Assembly (NCBI GenBank): GCA_036272055.1
Contig: DATAZL010000073.1
Location: 36,410 to 100,409 of the forward strand
Source: DASZVB01 sp036272055
Lineage (GTDB): Bacteria > Myxococcota_A > Polyangia > Polyangiales > Polyangiaceae
DNA: 64,000 nt
Direction of reading: 5' to 3'
Made by a program: the position numbers and the translations under genes. The stretch's first letter is position 1. Every line of letters starts with the position of its first letter. This document shows positions 9,674-25,338 of the stretch, one piece after another. Under the pieces are notes generated by a model that was given only the letters and a program-made list of their open reading frames with translations, was not told where the DNA came from and searched no databases.

Positions 9674-11296
9674 CTACCGCATGGAGGGCGTGCCCGCAGG
9701 CGCCGGCGTCTTCCAGCGGAGCGGCCCGCGGGCAAGGCGCGTCGCGTCCGCCGCGCCGCCCTCGGAGACGAGGAGCGCGCCGTCTGCGGCCACGGCGAAC
9801 GCGCGCTCTTCGGCCTTGCCGAGCAGCTCGCCGCGCGCGAGGTCGACGACGAACGGCGGGACGTAGAAGACCGCCCCCGCGCGCGCCATGTGCAAGAGCG
9901 GCGTGACCTCGCCGGGCAGCTCGCGATCACTGCCGCCGAGCTCGTGAAAGAGCAGCGTGTGACCGCGGAGCACGAGCGCGCGCGCCCCCGACGTCGCGAG
10001 GATCCGATCGCCGCTCGTGAGCATCTCGACTTCACGCCGGTCCAGATCGAGTAGCGCCGCGTCGTTGCCGGGATGAAGTGGGACGAGGCGCGGCGTGCCC
10101 TCGAGCCAGTGATCACCGGGCGCCACCGACAGCGCGAGCGAGAGCGGCTTCGCGGGCCCCTGCCCGACCAGCACCGCCTCGTTCTTTCCCTTTGCGTCCT
10201 GACACGTCAGGAGCGCGAGCCCACGACTCGCATCGACGTGAAGAAGCCGCGCCTCGCATCCCTTGCGCGCGAGCGGCGCACGCTTGCCGGCGGCATCGAC
10301 GCGCATGACGGTGCCGTCGGGATCGCGCACGACGAGCGCGTCGCCCATCGGCACGACGAGCCCCGGCGCATCGCGTGCGACGCCGCCGGTCACCTTCGCG
10401 ACGCGAAAGACGGCCTCGTCACCCGGATGCTCCCAGACGGCGTAGCGCGGGAGCGGTCCGGTGCAGCGCATCCACGGCTTGTCCACCTCCGGAACCGGCC
10501 AGTCGAGCCTTCCGCTTCCGTTCGTGTCGGTGGTGACGACGCGGATCGAGAGCGCCTCTCCCGACGGATCGAAGTCCGCGCGAAAGAGCACGCCGGCCCC
10601 CGGATCGACGACGACCTCGGCGCCCGTCGCGAGCTCGCGCACGGCGATCTTCCCGCCCAGCTCGAGCTTCTGCAGATACGCGACGCGTCTCCCCGTCGGA
10701 TCGAACGAGATGCTCCGCGGATGCAGGAACGGCGCGGCGTCGTCGCGCACATCCGCCGGCAGCTCCACGTCCACCCGGGTGGTCGTATCTCTGAGAATGG
10801 CGCGGCCGTCGCGCACGAACGCGACGTAGCGGCCGCTCGGGTCGGAGCCCGCGAAGGCGTCGATGGGCATCCCCGGTCCCGGCGCGTCGAGCAGATACCC
10901 GGCGAGCTCGTCTCCGGAGAGCACGCCGTCCGGCGCGACGTCGACACGAACCGCGCCGTCACCGTTCGTGTCCCGGCGTGCCTGGCACACGGCGACCCAG
11001 CGACGGTCGGGCGCGGCAGCGACGAAGGTGAGCGGATCGGCGGTGCCCCATGTCGCCGCGAGCGACGGCAGGGTTCCGGTATCCGGGGGAACCTCGACGA
11101 CCGGCGTGGCCTTCACCGAGCGCGGCGCGAGCTCCGGGACGCCAGCGGACGGTGCGGAGACGGGCAACGGTTTCGGCGTCGCTCCCGCATGCGCCGGCGC
11201 ACGCGCTCCGGCGCTCCCACAGGCCGTCAGCGACGACGCCACGACGGCAACTGACGCGCACCGCGGGAGTCGAGATACGACGCTTCGGATTCTCAA
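9674..11296 (-). CDS. lipoprotein with beta-propeller-like repeats
   Basis: A 540-residue protein with a lipoprotein signal (basic start, hydrophobic stretch, LTAC lipobox, Cys26), so it should be anchored in the outer or inner membrane and face the periplasm. The body has repeated blades of the TolB/WD40-like kind (DPSGRYVAFVRDG, SFDPTGRRVAYLQK, DFDPSGEALSIRV, DPDGTVMRVD). Two acidic calcium-loop-like stretches, DTNGDGAVRVD and DTNGSGRLDW, sit in the first half and resemble EF-hand or dockerin loops. No enzyme motif is seen. It probably binds a ligand or partner protein. It precedes the mutase gene on the same strand, but a functional link is not evident. Confidence 0.75.
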   Translation of the reverse strand: MRIRSVVSRLPRCASVAVVASSLTACGSAGARAPAHAGATPKPLPVSAPSAGVPELAPRSVKATPVVEVPPDTGTLPSLAATWGTADPLTFVAAAPDRRWVAVCQARRDTNGDGAVRVDVAPDGVLSGDELAGYLLDAPGPGMPIDAFAGSDPSGRYVAFVRDGRAILRDTTTRVDVELPADVRDDAAPFLHPRSISFDPTGRRVAYLQKLELGGKIAVRELATGAEVVVDPGAGVLFRADFDPSGEALSIRVVTTDTNGSGRLDWPVPEVDKPWMRCTGPLPRYAVWEHPGDEAVFRVAKVTGGVARDAPGLVVPMGDALVVRDPDGTVMRVDAAGKRAPLARKGCEARLLHVDASRGLALLTCQDAKGKNEAVLVGQGPAKPLSLALSVAPGDHWLEGTPRLVPLHPGNDAALLDLDRREVEMLTSGDRILATSGARALVLRGHTLLFHELGGSDRELPGEVTPLLHMARAGAVFYVPPFVVDLARGELLGKAEERAFAVAADGALLVSEGGAADATRLARGPLRWKTPAPAGTPSMR

Positions 11297-11404
11297 GATC
11301 GGCTCGACGGAGGTTCCCTCGAGCTTCCCACATCCCGGGGAGCGACCGCGAGCTTCCGGCGACGATGCAGGTGCCGTGCACCCCTGACGGCGATACGCGG
11401 TGCG

Positions 11405-12355
11405 TCAGCCCTCGCCGGCTGCAGCGCCGGTCAGAGGCGGAAGCGCGGCCGAACGACGGCTCGACGGCCCCTCCGTCGAATCTCGCTCGAGCGCGTTCAC
11501 CGACGCGACGTGCGTCAGGAGGGCGCGGATCTCGGTGGCGAAGTCGTCCGGCGAAGACATCGTCAGGCCGCGCGAACGCACGTGCGCGGCGGCGCCTTCG
11601 ATCATGTCGAGCCGTAGCGCCGTCGCGCGATGGAGCGAGACGATACGGTCGTGCTCCTCGAGCCGTCGCTGGGCGATGATCAGCGCCTGGCGGAGCGTCA
11701 CCCGGAGGCCGAGATCCTTCTCCCGCGCGAACTCGTCGGAGAGCTTCGCGACGTCCTGCTCGAGCTCTGCCTTCGACGCCTGCACGACGTAGCGCGAGAG
11801 GCGCTGATGCAGCTTGCAAACGCGCTCGAACGCCTGCGTGACTTCGGGAATCGTCGCGAGCGCGACGGTGAGCTCCTCGCTCCGCGTCTTCCGGAGCTCT
11901 TCGTCGGCGAGGGCGCGGATCTCGCGCATCGAGCCTGCAAGGCGCTGCACGCGCTCCGCGTAGTCACCCTCGACGTTCGACCGCGGACCGCCCGCGCTCG
12001 GCGGCACCGACGAGGCGAATGGCGAGAGCGACGTCGGCGGAGCCAGCGGAGGCCTGACCGACGATGGCGGCGACAGCGGAGCCCGCGGGCTCGGCGATGT
12101 GGACGGTGACAGCGGGAACGGCTCGGCGGCACCGTCGTCGAGTTCGCCCTTCGCGTCGACCCATGCGCGGAAGGACCGGAACCACGGCGCCGTCACGAGC
12201 CACACGACCTCGAGCGACGCGCCCACGACGAGCGGCACGACGGACGCCGACGCCACCGCGAACGCCACCGCTCCGAAGAGCAGGATCAGGTTGTACTGCA
12301 CGAGGAAGGCGCGCTTGCGATAACCACCCCGGAATGCCTTCGTGAAGTCGTCCAT
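11405..12355 (-). CDS. two-helix membrane protein with proline-rich linker and coiled-coil domain, function unknown
   Basis: A 316-residue protein. Residues about 18-60 hold two close hydrophobic helices (LVQYNLILLFGAVAFAVASA; VPLVVGASLEVVWLVTAPW). They are followed by a Ser/Pro-rich linker (about 78-122) and a long, charged, helical region (about 125-300) with heptad-like spacing and no Cys or catalytic motif. The topology suggests a membrane-anchored cytoplasmic or periplasmic coiled coil. It lies 32 bases downstream of the substrate-binding/OmpA fusion on the same strand, so the two are probably co-transcribed and may form one envelope complex. I do not recognise the family. Confidence 0.7.
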   Translation of the reverse strand: MDDFTKAFRGGYRKRAFLVQYNLILLFGAVAFAVASASVVPLVVGASLEVVWLVTAPWFRSFRAWVDAKGELDDGAAEPFPLSPSTSPSPRAPLSPPSSVRPPLAPPTSLSPFASSVPPSAGGPRSNVEGDYAERVQRLAGSMREIRALADEELRKTRSEELTVALATIPEVTQAFERVCKLHQRLSRYVVQASKAELEQDVAKLSDEFAREKDLGLRVTLRQALIIAQRRLEEHDRIVSLHRATALRLDMIEGAAAHVRSRGLTMSSPDDFATEIRALLTHVASVNALERDSTEGPSSRRSAALPPLTGAAAGEG

Positions 12356-12387
12356 GGCTTACGTCTCCTTCTGGTGGAGTGGGGCGA

Positions 12388-13977
12388 TCAGGCCTTCGGC
12401 TTTCGAATGAAGAGGATGTCCGTGCGCCGGTTCAGGGCGCGTCCCTCGGGCGTCGTGTTCGGGGCAACGGGCGCGGCCGAACCGTTGCCGCGCGCGACGA
12501 GGCGTTGCGGCGACACGCCGCGAGTCACGAGGTAATAGACGATGGACTGCGCCCGCCGCTCGCTGAGCGACTGATTGGCGAACCGGTCCCCGACGGCGTC
12601 GGTGTTACCCTCGACGCGCGCGTACATGCCGCCCGCGATCTCGAGCTGCGGGAGCACCTGCTGGTTGATCGTCGCCATCGCCTCCGCGTCGAGCATCTCG
12701 CTTCCGCTGCCGAACGTGATCGACACCGGTTTCGTGAAGAGCGGCGCGCCGGTGCGCGCGATCTCGGCGTCGTAGGTCTCCGTCGAGGCGGCGACCGGCT
12801 TGCCCTTCGCCTCCCACACCTTACGCACGACGTCGGCGTCGCGCAGCGTTGCCGGCGCGAAGCGCTCGGTGATCTCCGCCTCGGGGTAATTGATCCAGAT
12901 GCCGTCGGCCTGGTTATAGACGCGGTCGAAGGCCGGCGGCGTCCCGTCGAGGCCGAAGAAGCGCACGTTGTCGGAGAGGGTCGTCCACTTCGCCCAGCCG
13001 AGGGCCGCGAGCGTCTTGTCGTAGCCGAGCTCGTCACGGAACCGCGACGCGACGGTGGAGATGAGCTTCGCCGCGGCGGGACGGTCCTTCTCGGCCTTGT
13101 CGACGGCCGCGAACCACGAGCGCGCGAGCTTCTGGGTGACGTCGGGGTTCGCGTCGAGGAACGACTTTCGCGCGACCAGGGTGTCGGCGACGAGCTCCGT
13201 CGCGTCTGCGGTCGAGAAGAGACGATGCGCGCCGGGGCGACCTGCGAGGGCGAGAGTGACGTCCGGTTCCCACAGACAAGCCACGTCGATCTTGCCGTCG
13301 GTGAAGAGCTTCCGCGCATAGGTGAAGTCGTCCATCGAGAACTTCGTCGCCTTGCGGGCGTCGGTGACCTGCTGCGGGGTCAGCCGCGAGTTCGTCAGCA
13401 TGAACTCGAACACCGTGTGATCCGGCGAGAACATGAGCACCGCCGATTGACGGCCCACGATGTCCTCCACCTTCTGCACCTCCTTCGACGAGACGCAGGC
13501 GTCGCCGCCACGCGACCAGTCGATCTGGATGAACGCGCGGGCGTCGATGTTCTGCTTCTTGTACGCGCCGAGGCTGATCGGCAATTCGTCCACTGTCTGC
13601 CAGACCGCGTCGATGTCGCCGTCCTGGAGCGCCTTGTTCTTCGTCGGCGCGTCCTCGATGAACACGATCTCCAGGTCGAGCCCCTCCGCGGCCGCGGGCG
13701 AGCCCGGCTGCGTCGTGAGGCCTCCCGCCGCGACGACGAGCGGCATGTGCCCAGGCCACTGCGAGATCGCGACGCGCAGCGGATGACCCGGAACGCGCGT
13801 CGCTTTCGGCGCTATCGCTGCGACGGTCGCCGTTGCCGTCGCAGCGATGACCGGTGCTTTCGCCGGTTCTTCAGCGAGCTGCGCCGACGCCTTGCCGTAG
13901 GTGCGCATCGCGGTGACCGCGGATCCGACGAGGATCGCGCCGATCATCAGCTTCGAGAGATTGGTGAGGTTCTCCAT
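12388..13977 (-). CDS. periplasmic substrate-binding protein (NMT1/SsuA-like) fused to OmpA peptidoglycan-binding domain
   Basis: A 529-residue protein with an N-terminal hydrophobic helix (about residues 8-25) that could be a signal anchor. An Ala-rich linker follows, then a type-2 periplasmic binding-protein domain (about 65-370: PLRVAISQWPGHMPLVVAAG, DAVWQTVDELP, SPDHTVFEFML, DVACLWEPDV) like the ThiY/SsuA/NMT1 group. The C-terminal 130 residues are an OmpA domain (ITFGSGSEML; GNTDAVGD; NQSLSERRAQSIVYYL; GRALNRRTDILF), which in other proteins grips peptidoglycan. No ABC permease or ATPase is adjacent, so it may sense or hold a small ligand at the cell wall rather than feed an importer. The coiled-coil membrane protein follows 32 bases downstream. 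Confidence 0.85.
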   Translation of the reverse strand: MENLTNLSKLMIGAILVGSAVTAMRTYGKASAQLAEEPAKAPVIAATATATVAAIAPKATRVPGHPLRVAISQWPGHMPLVVAAGGLTTQPGSPAAAEGLDLEIVFIEDAPTKNKALQDGDIDAVWQTVDELPISLGAYKKQNIDARAFIQIDWSRGGDACVSSKEVQKVEDIVGRQSAVLMFSPDHTVFEFMLTNSRLTPQQVTDARKATKFSMDDFTYARKLFTDGKIDVACLWEPDVTLALAGRPGAHRLFSTADATELVADTLVARKSFLDANPDVTQKLARSWFAAVDKAEKDRPAAAKLISTVASRFRDELGYDKTLAALGWAKWTTLSDNVRFFGLDGTPPAFDRVYNQADGIWINYPEAEITERFAPATLRDADVVRKVWEAKGKPVAASTETYDAEIARTGAPLFTKPVSITFGSGSEMLDAEAMATINQQVLPQLEIAGGMYARVEGNTDAVGDRFANQSLSERRAQSIVYYLVTRGVSPQRLVARGNGSAAPVAPNTTPEGRALNRRTDILFIRKPKA

Positions 13978-14335
13978 TGGCGTTCTCCGAACTCGCGCCG
14001 GATCACGAGACGCCCCCCGCTACAGAGTATCTCGCCTTCACACGACTCTTTCCAGGTGCCGTTCCACATCGCGAAGCGCATACGCGTGATCGTCACGCAT
14101 CGCATGCGCTGCGCGTTCTTCTCACCGACACTACGGCGAAACACGACGTCGCCGTCCATGCGCTCGTCCGCGATCGCCCCTTCCGTTTCATACTCGCCTC
14201 TCCACGGAAAACTTTGCGATGTACCGATGGAGTACATCGCAAAGTTTTCCGCAAACCCACGAACGAAACGGCGCCACGACAACTCCGGAGCGCGCTCCGA
14301 TATTGGGACGCATACGTCGCGCTGTAGTCGCGCCG
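13978..14335. other. intergenic region with palindrome copy 2
   Basis: This 358-base gap lies between the end of the TonB-like gene and the start of the SBP-OmpA gene, both on the minus strand. It contains the perfect 45-base palindrome at 14206-14250 and must hold the promoter of the SBP-OmpA gene in 13978-14205, although no clear -35/-10 or sigma-54 pair stands out. Short reading frames across it are explained by the palindrome and by base composition. Confidence 0.5.
14206..14250. repeat. dispersed 45-nt palindromic repeat, copy 2 (perfect)
   Basis: Left arm GGAAAACTTTGCGATGTAC (14206-14224), loop CGATGGA, right arm GTACATCGCAAAGTTTTCC (14232-14250). All 19 pairs match. The right arm is identical to copy 1 at 7706-7724 and the left arm differs from it by one base. 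Both copies have 7-base loops and lie just after the 3' end of a gene (here 86 bases past the TonB-like stop). Confidence 0.9.
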
Positions 14336-15136
14336 TCAGTCGCGCCGGTCGGCGAGGTCGGCGCGCGCGAAGCGGAGGCGCACGACGGAGACGGACGCGA
14401 TGCGCGCACCTGGTGCGCTCTCTGCCGGTTCGAATCGGAGCAACGACGCGCACCCGAGTGCGGCTCGCGCGAACCCTTGTCGTGGGGGTTGCTCGGTGAG
14501 CACGCGCGGCTCGTACACGGCGCCCGATTCGCCGACGCGAAGCGCGACGACGACGGTACCCTTGTCGTCCCTGGCTTCGTGCGGGAAGAGCCGACGGCAC
14601 GCTTCGGACGCGGTGAGTCGCGGTCCGTGCCGGTGCACGTCGTTCGGCGGCGAATACGCCGGCGCGGCGCCCGCACCGTGTGCCTCGCTACCGTGCGCGC
14701 GTCCTTCGCCGTCCGTTCCGCCGGCCACGCCATCGGACGACGCCAGCGCCGCCGGCGCATCGGGAAGCGGCACGGATTCCGCGCTGCCCTGCGCGACCGT
14801 CTCGGTGCTCGCAGCGACGGCGCGCGCGACCGTCTCGGTGCTCGGCGCAACGGCGCGCGTGATCCGCGCATGCGTCGTGTGCCGAGCAGATGCGACGGAC
14901 GTCTTCGGTGACGTCGAGGCTGGCGCGACGTCGGTTTGCGGCGCAGCGTCGTTGTCTGGAGGCGAGGGCGGCGCGAGCGTCACGTCGTACTCGATGCTTC
15001 GGGCGACGGAGGTCGGGGGCGTGACCGCGCGGCGCGTCAGCGCGACCGTTGCGAAGAGGGCGGCGTGCAGTGCCGTCGCGCCGACGATGAATGCCGCCGT
15101 GGGCGCCCAACCCTCACTCTTGCTCGCGCTTCGCAC
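14336..15136 (-). CDS. TonB-like energy transducer protein
   Basis: A 266-residue protein with the TonB layout: a short cytoplasmic start, one membrane helix (about residues 13-33, AAFIVGATALHAALFATVAL), a long Pro/Ala/Ser-rich spacer (about 45-165) and a compact C-terminal domain (about 180-255, GTVVVALRVGESGAVYEPRV...ALGCASLLRFEPA) with the TonB_C beta-alpha-beta pattern. TonB proteins pass proton-motive force from ExbB/ExbD to outer-membrane receptors, but no ExbBD or receptor gene is near. The spacer contains an internal near-repeat (STETVARAVA then STETVAQGSA). It could instead serve a motility or envelope machine. Confidence 0.75.
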   Translation of the reverse strand: MRSASKSEGWAPTAAFIVGATALHAALFATVALTRRAVTPPTSVARSIEYDVTLAPPSPPDNDAAPQTDVAPASTSPKTSVASARHTTHARITRAVAPSTETVARAVAASTETVAQGSAESVPLPDAPAALASSDGVAGGTDGEGRAHGSEAHGAGAAPAYSPPNDVHRHGPRLTASEACRRLFPHEARDDKGTVVVALRVGESGAVYEPRVLTEQPPRQGFARAALGCASLLRFEPAESAPGARIASVSVVRLRFARADLADRRD

Positions 15137-15272
15137 TCGAGAAGGGACATAACTGGCGGCTCGTTAACGGACGTTTTCGTCGGTGTAAAAGGCGGCAGCA
15201 GAGCGCTTGCGGACCCGACCCGAAGCATTAAGTCATTCGCTCAAGACCCACTGTAGAAACAGGAGTGACATC

Positions 15273-15785
15273 ATGCTGAAAACTCTGTCGATCGTTGCGG
15301 GAGCCTGCGGGGCCCTCGCCCTGTCCTGCGCGTCGAACCAGGGAGAGCCTCAGGTCGCCGCCGAATCCGGCTGCCGCGCCCTCGGCGAGACGAGCCAGGC
15401 CGTCGCGACCACGCTCGGCCCGCAATCCGTTTACGCCGCGAAGCGAGTGGACACGACGCGCCCCGACACCGTGACCGGTGTCGAGCCCGGAACGCGTCTC
15501 TATGTCCGTGCGGCGCCCGGCGTCTCGCAGGAATACCTGGAGCGCGTGCTCAGCTGCCACGCGGCGTACGGTAATCAGGTCGGTGCGAACGACCCGTTCC
15601 GTCCGCAGAGCGGCCGCGTGACCGGCGTGGAGGTGAGCTCCGCAGGTGCCGGTTACGAGGTGCGCATCGTCGGTCAGAACAGCGACACCAACGACGAGAT
15701 CTGGCATCGCGCCCACGACCTCGCGTACTCCACGGTGCAGACCGAGCAGCTGGCGTCCACGTCGACCACGACGCACGCGCAGTAG
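15273..15785 (+). CDS. small predicted lipoprotein of unknown function
   Basis: The ATG at 15273 has an AGGAG Shine-Dalgarno at 15261-15265, seven bases upstream, which fixes the start. The 170-residue product begins with a hydrophobic signal and LALSC, so Cys19 is a plausible, though not ideal, lipidation site. The mature part has a segment TRLYVRAAPGVSQEYLERVLSCHAAYGN and a C-terminal region rich in Asp, Ser and Thr. The family is not recognised. It is convergent with the receiver-less CheB and is followed by a strong intrinsic terminator. Confidence 0.75.
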   Translation: MLKTLSIVAGACGALALSCASNQGEPQVAAESGCRALGETSQAVATTLGPQSVYAAKRVDTTRPDTVTGVEPGTRLYVRAAPGVSQEYLERVLSCHAAYGNQVGANDPFRPQSGRVTGVEVSSAGAGYEVRIVGQNSDTNDEIWHRAHDLAYSTVQTEQLASTSTTTHAQ

Positions 15786-15809
15786 CCAAGCAAGAGAAAC
15801 GGAAGCGGA

Positions 15810-15850
15810 GACGCCCGTCGGTTCAGTCGAATCGGCGGCGTCCCTTTATT
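15810..15850 (+). terminator. intrinsic terminator after the small lipoprotein gene
   Basis: GACGCC (15810-15815) pairs with GGCGTC (15837-15842). Past a single bulged C the stem continues (GTCGGTTC with GAATCGGC, including G-T pairs) to an AGTC loop. The T-rich CCTTTATTT follows directly. It lies 25 bases past the lipoprotein stop and 27 bases before the convergent CheB stop. Confidence 0.6.
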
Positions 15851-15876
15851 TCGCGAACGCGTCTGCCGCGACGACG

Positions 15877-16491
15877 TCAGTTTCGTTCGCGCGGCCAGTC
15901 GAGGGAGAGCTCGGTCAAACGGCGTGCGATCGCTTCGATGGAGAGCACGCCGTCGACCGGCGTGTTCTCGATGGCAGCGACGGGCAAGACGGGGCTCAGC
16001 GCCGTCTTGGGATCCTGGACGAGGACCTTGCCGCCAGCTTTCTTCACCGCGCGCGCTCCCTCCGCGCCGTCACGGTTCGAGCCGGTGAGCACGACGGCAA
16101 TCGTCGACGCGCCGTAGGAGTCCGCCGCCGACTCGAAGAGCACGTCGATCGACGGGCGCGCGTGACAGACCGGGGCGTCCGTCGAGAGAGCGAAGAAACC
16201 GCGCTCGATGAGCAGGTGATAGTCGGAAGGCGCGAGATAGACGTTACCGCGCTCGATCGGGTCCTTGTCCTCGGGTTCCGAGACGGAGAGCGGCGACTCC
16301 GCGCCGAGAAGCTCGACGAGGAGCCCGTCGGGATCGCTCATCCTGTGTTGCACGAGGACGAGCGGCCACGCGAAGTCGGCGCGGAGGCCCGCGAGGAGCT
16401 CGCGCACGGCGTCGAAGCCGCCGAGCGACGCGCCCACGACGACGAGGCCGCCGCTCGGGCGCTCCCGTTCCTTCGGAAGCACGACGGTCAC
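15877..16491 (-). CDS. cheB: CheB-type protein-glutamate methylesterase lacking a receiver domain
   Basis: A 204-residue protein that is only the CheB catalytic domain. The Ser-His-Asp triad is seen in GASLGG (Ser22), VQHR (His49) and LTGSNRDGAEG. Normal CheB has an N-terminal receiver that inhibits it until phosphorylated; that domain is missing. This enzyme may be constitutively active or controlled by its partners. The GTG start overlaps the CheR stop (GTGA). It is the last gene of the giant-kinase block and would remove methyl groups from, or deamidate, a chemoreceptor or perhaps another substrate. Confidence 0.9.
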   Translation of the reverse strand: MTVVLPKERERPSGGLVVVGASLGGFDAVRELLAGLRADFAWPLVLVQHRMSDPDGLLVELLGAESPLSVSEPEDKDPIERGNVYLAPSDYHLLIERGFFALSTDAPVCHARPSIDVLFESAADSYGASTIAVVLTGSNRDGAEGARAVKKAGGKVLVQDPKTALSPVLPVAAIENTPVDGVLSIEAIARRLTELSLDWPRERN

Positions 16492-17341
16492 TGCATCCTC
16501 CGGTAGATGCGAAGGTTCGGGACGACCTCTTGATAAAACGGCTCGACCCGCGTGAACCGGATCGACTCACGCTTGCCGAGCACGAGGAGCCCGAGCTTCG
16601 CGAGGCTCGCGTGCATGAGCTCGTGGACACGCGAGCGGAGCACCTGGTCGAAGTAAATGACGACGTTCCGGCAAAGGATGAGCTGAAACTCGTTGAAGGC
16701 CGCGTCGCATACCAGGTTGTGCTGCGAGAAGATCATGTTGCGGCGGAGCGACTGGCGGAAGACGACGTTCTCGGCGTCGGTCGCGTAGTACGACGAGAAA
16801 TCGTTGATGCCGCCGGCGGCCTGGTAGTTCGTCGTGTACTCGCGCATCGAGCGGAGCGGAAATACGCCGCGCTTCGCTCGCTCGAGGATCGGGTCGCTGA
16901 TGTCCGTCGCGTAGATGCGGCAGCGCTCGTAGATGCCCTCTTCATGGAGCAGGATCGCGAGCGAGTACACCTCTTCGCCCGACGAGCAGCCGGCGTGCCA
17001 GATCCGAACGAAGGGATACGTCTTCAGGATGGGGACGACCTGGGTCCGCATCGCGCGATAGACGTCGGCGTCGCGGAACATGTTCGTCGTGTGCACGGAG
17101 ATCGACTCTACGACGCGGGACATCGCGACCGGATCGTGCAGCACTCTGTCCTGGAGCGCGGAGATCGTGGAGACGCCCTCTTCCTTCACGGCGCGGCGCA
17201 ATCTGCGCGTGAGCGACGTCCTCGCGTAGTTCGTGAAATCGTAACCGTATCGCCTCGACATGCCGGCGAGCAAGAGCTCCACCTCGAGCTCCTCGACGTC
17301 GCGCGAGTTGCCTACCGGGACGGCCTCCGCCTGATGCTCGA

Positions 17342-17357
<16 letters not shown>
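16488..17357 (-). CDS. cheR: CheR-type chemoreceptor methyltransferase
   Basis: A 289-residue protein with the CheR N-terminal helical domain (YGYDFTNYARTSLTRRLRRAV) and the SAM-binding domain (WHAGCSSGEEVYSLAILL, YATDISDPILERAK, LILCRNVVIYF). It methylates Glu residues of chemoreceptors. The ATG at 17357 gives a 16-base overlap with the end of the giant HAMP kinase; a longer frame reading back to 17432 is open but overlaps more. It is coupled to the receiver-less CheB by a 4-base overlap. No TPR or pentapeptide-binding extension is visible. Confidence 0.92.
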
Positions 17358-23664
<6,307 letters not shown>

Positions 23665-23665
<1 letters not shown>

Positions 23666-25338
23666 CACGCTTCCTCGAAGGCCAGCGCCTTCTTCAATGC
23701 ATCGATGTCGGCCGGCTTCGGGAGATGAAGATCGAAGCCTGCCTGCTGAGCTTTTCTACGGTCGGAGTCACGGCCGAAGCCAGTCATCGCGATGAGACGG
23801 ATGGGGCTGTCGCCTGCGTCTTTTCGCACGCGCCGCGCCACGGTGTAGCCGTCGAGATCCGGGAGGCCGATGTCGACGAAGGCGACGTGCGGCTTGAGGC
23901 GCAAGATGAGCTCGATGCCGGCCTCGCCGCGGTCGGCGGCCTGCACCTGATGACCCCAGAGCGAGAGAAGCTGCTGCATCATGTCGCGCACGTCGGGGTT
24001 GTCGTCCACCAGCGCTATGACGAGTGACCTCGGCATCGCGGGCGGCGGACGCGTCGAGACGACGACGTCGCTCGCGTCCGCGGTCTCGTCGAGGGGCACC
24101 TTCACGACGAACTCGCTGCCGTGCCCCGGGCCCTCGCTGAAGGCGCCGATGGTACCGCCGTGCATCCCGATGAGGCGCGACGCGAGCGACAGCCCGAGCC
24201 CGAGCCCACCCGCCGTCGAGTCGCGCTCCTGGACGAACATCTCGAAGATCCTCGGCAAGAACTCGGGGGCGATGCCGCTCCCGTTGTCGAAGACGTGGAT
24301 CTCGGCCATGCCGTTCTGTTGCAATGCCTGCACGCGGATCTTGCCGCCGGGCTCGGTGTAGCGCGCGGCGTTGTTCAGGAGATTCGCGACGGCCTGGATC
24401 AGCCGGACCCCGTCGCCGCGAACGATCAGCGGATCCCGCGGCATCTCGAGGACGAGCTCGTGCTTCCGCTCGTCGATGAGCGGGCGGCTCGTGGTGACTG
24501 CCTGCTCGACGACGTCCTGGATCGTCGTGAGCGCGCTCCGTAGCTCGATCTTCCCCGAGTTGATGCGGGAGATGTCGAGGAGATCGTCCACCAGGCGCGT
24601 GAGATGACGCGCTTGCCGCTGCATGGTCTTCGTGTTCGCGATGAGCGACGCATCCGCGTCGGGCGACATCGACAGCTTCTGACGGACGAGCTCGAGGCCG
24701 GCGACGATGGGCGTGAGGGGATTTCTGAGCTCGTGCCCGAGGAAGGCGAGAAACTCGTCCTTGCGACGATCGGCGCTCTCGAGCTCTTCCATCTGCCGCC
24801 GGAGCGAGTCGGCCTCCCAGCGCCGTCGCTCTTCGTCGAGGGAGCGCACATGCTCGCGACGCTCCGCCTCGCGAAGCAGATCGGCCTGGAGAGCAATCTC
24901 CGTCGACCGTCGCTGGAGCTCGACGAAGACGCTGACCTTGGCGCGCAGCACCTCGGCCGCGAGCGGCTTGAACATGAAGTCGACGGCGCCGAGCTGGTAC
25001 GCCGCGAGGATGTCCTGGTCGTCTCGCCCGTGTGCAGTGACGAAGATGATCGGCGTGTGCCGTGAGCGCTTGCGGCTGCGGATCATCCGCGCCGTCTCGA
25101 AGCCGTCCATCGACGGCATCTTCACGTCGAGCAGGATGAGTGCGAAGTCGCGCTCGAGGAGCAGCCCGAGGGCCTCGGTCCCCGACTGCGCGCGGACGAC
25201 GCCGCCCTCGAAGTCGCCGAGCGCAGCCTGGATCGCGACGAGGTTCGCCGCGTTGTCGTCGACGACGAGGATGTCACCGGCGGTCGGCTCGACTTCGGGG
25301 AGCTCGTCCGGACTCGGGCTAGCTTGCTTCGATGCCAT
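23665..25338 (-). CDS. hybrid kinase: receiver - HisKA/HATPase - receiver
   Basis: A 557-residue soluble protein. Residues about 22-135 are a receiver (ILVVDDNAANL, ILLDVKMPSMDG, MFKPLAA), then a coiled coil, HisKA with FLGHELRNPLTP (His about 201), HATPase_c (ANLLNNAARYTEPGG, NGSGIAPE, GLGLGLSLA) and a second receiver at about 440-555 (IALVDDNPDV, AFVDIGLPDLDG, HLPKPAD). It heads the downstream chemosensory block and overlaps the giant HAMP kinase start. The REC-HK-REC order with no sensor domain suggests that it takes input from another kinase and relays phosphate on, probably within this locus. Confidence 0.92.

Noticed and set aside
12379..14499. Plus-strand open frame of about 700 codons opposite the SBP-OmpA gene.
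   Set aside because: Arg-rich shadow translation; it runs through the palindrome and into the TonB-like gene region without any family motif.
15164..15191. Weak promoter-like pair TTAACG and TAAAAG, 16 bases apart, upstream of the small lipoprotein gene.
   Set aside because: Both hexamers are poor matches to the sigma-70 consensus and no second line of evidence supports them.
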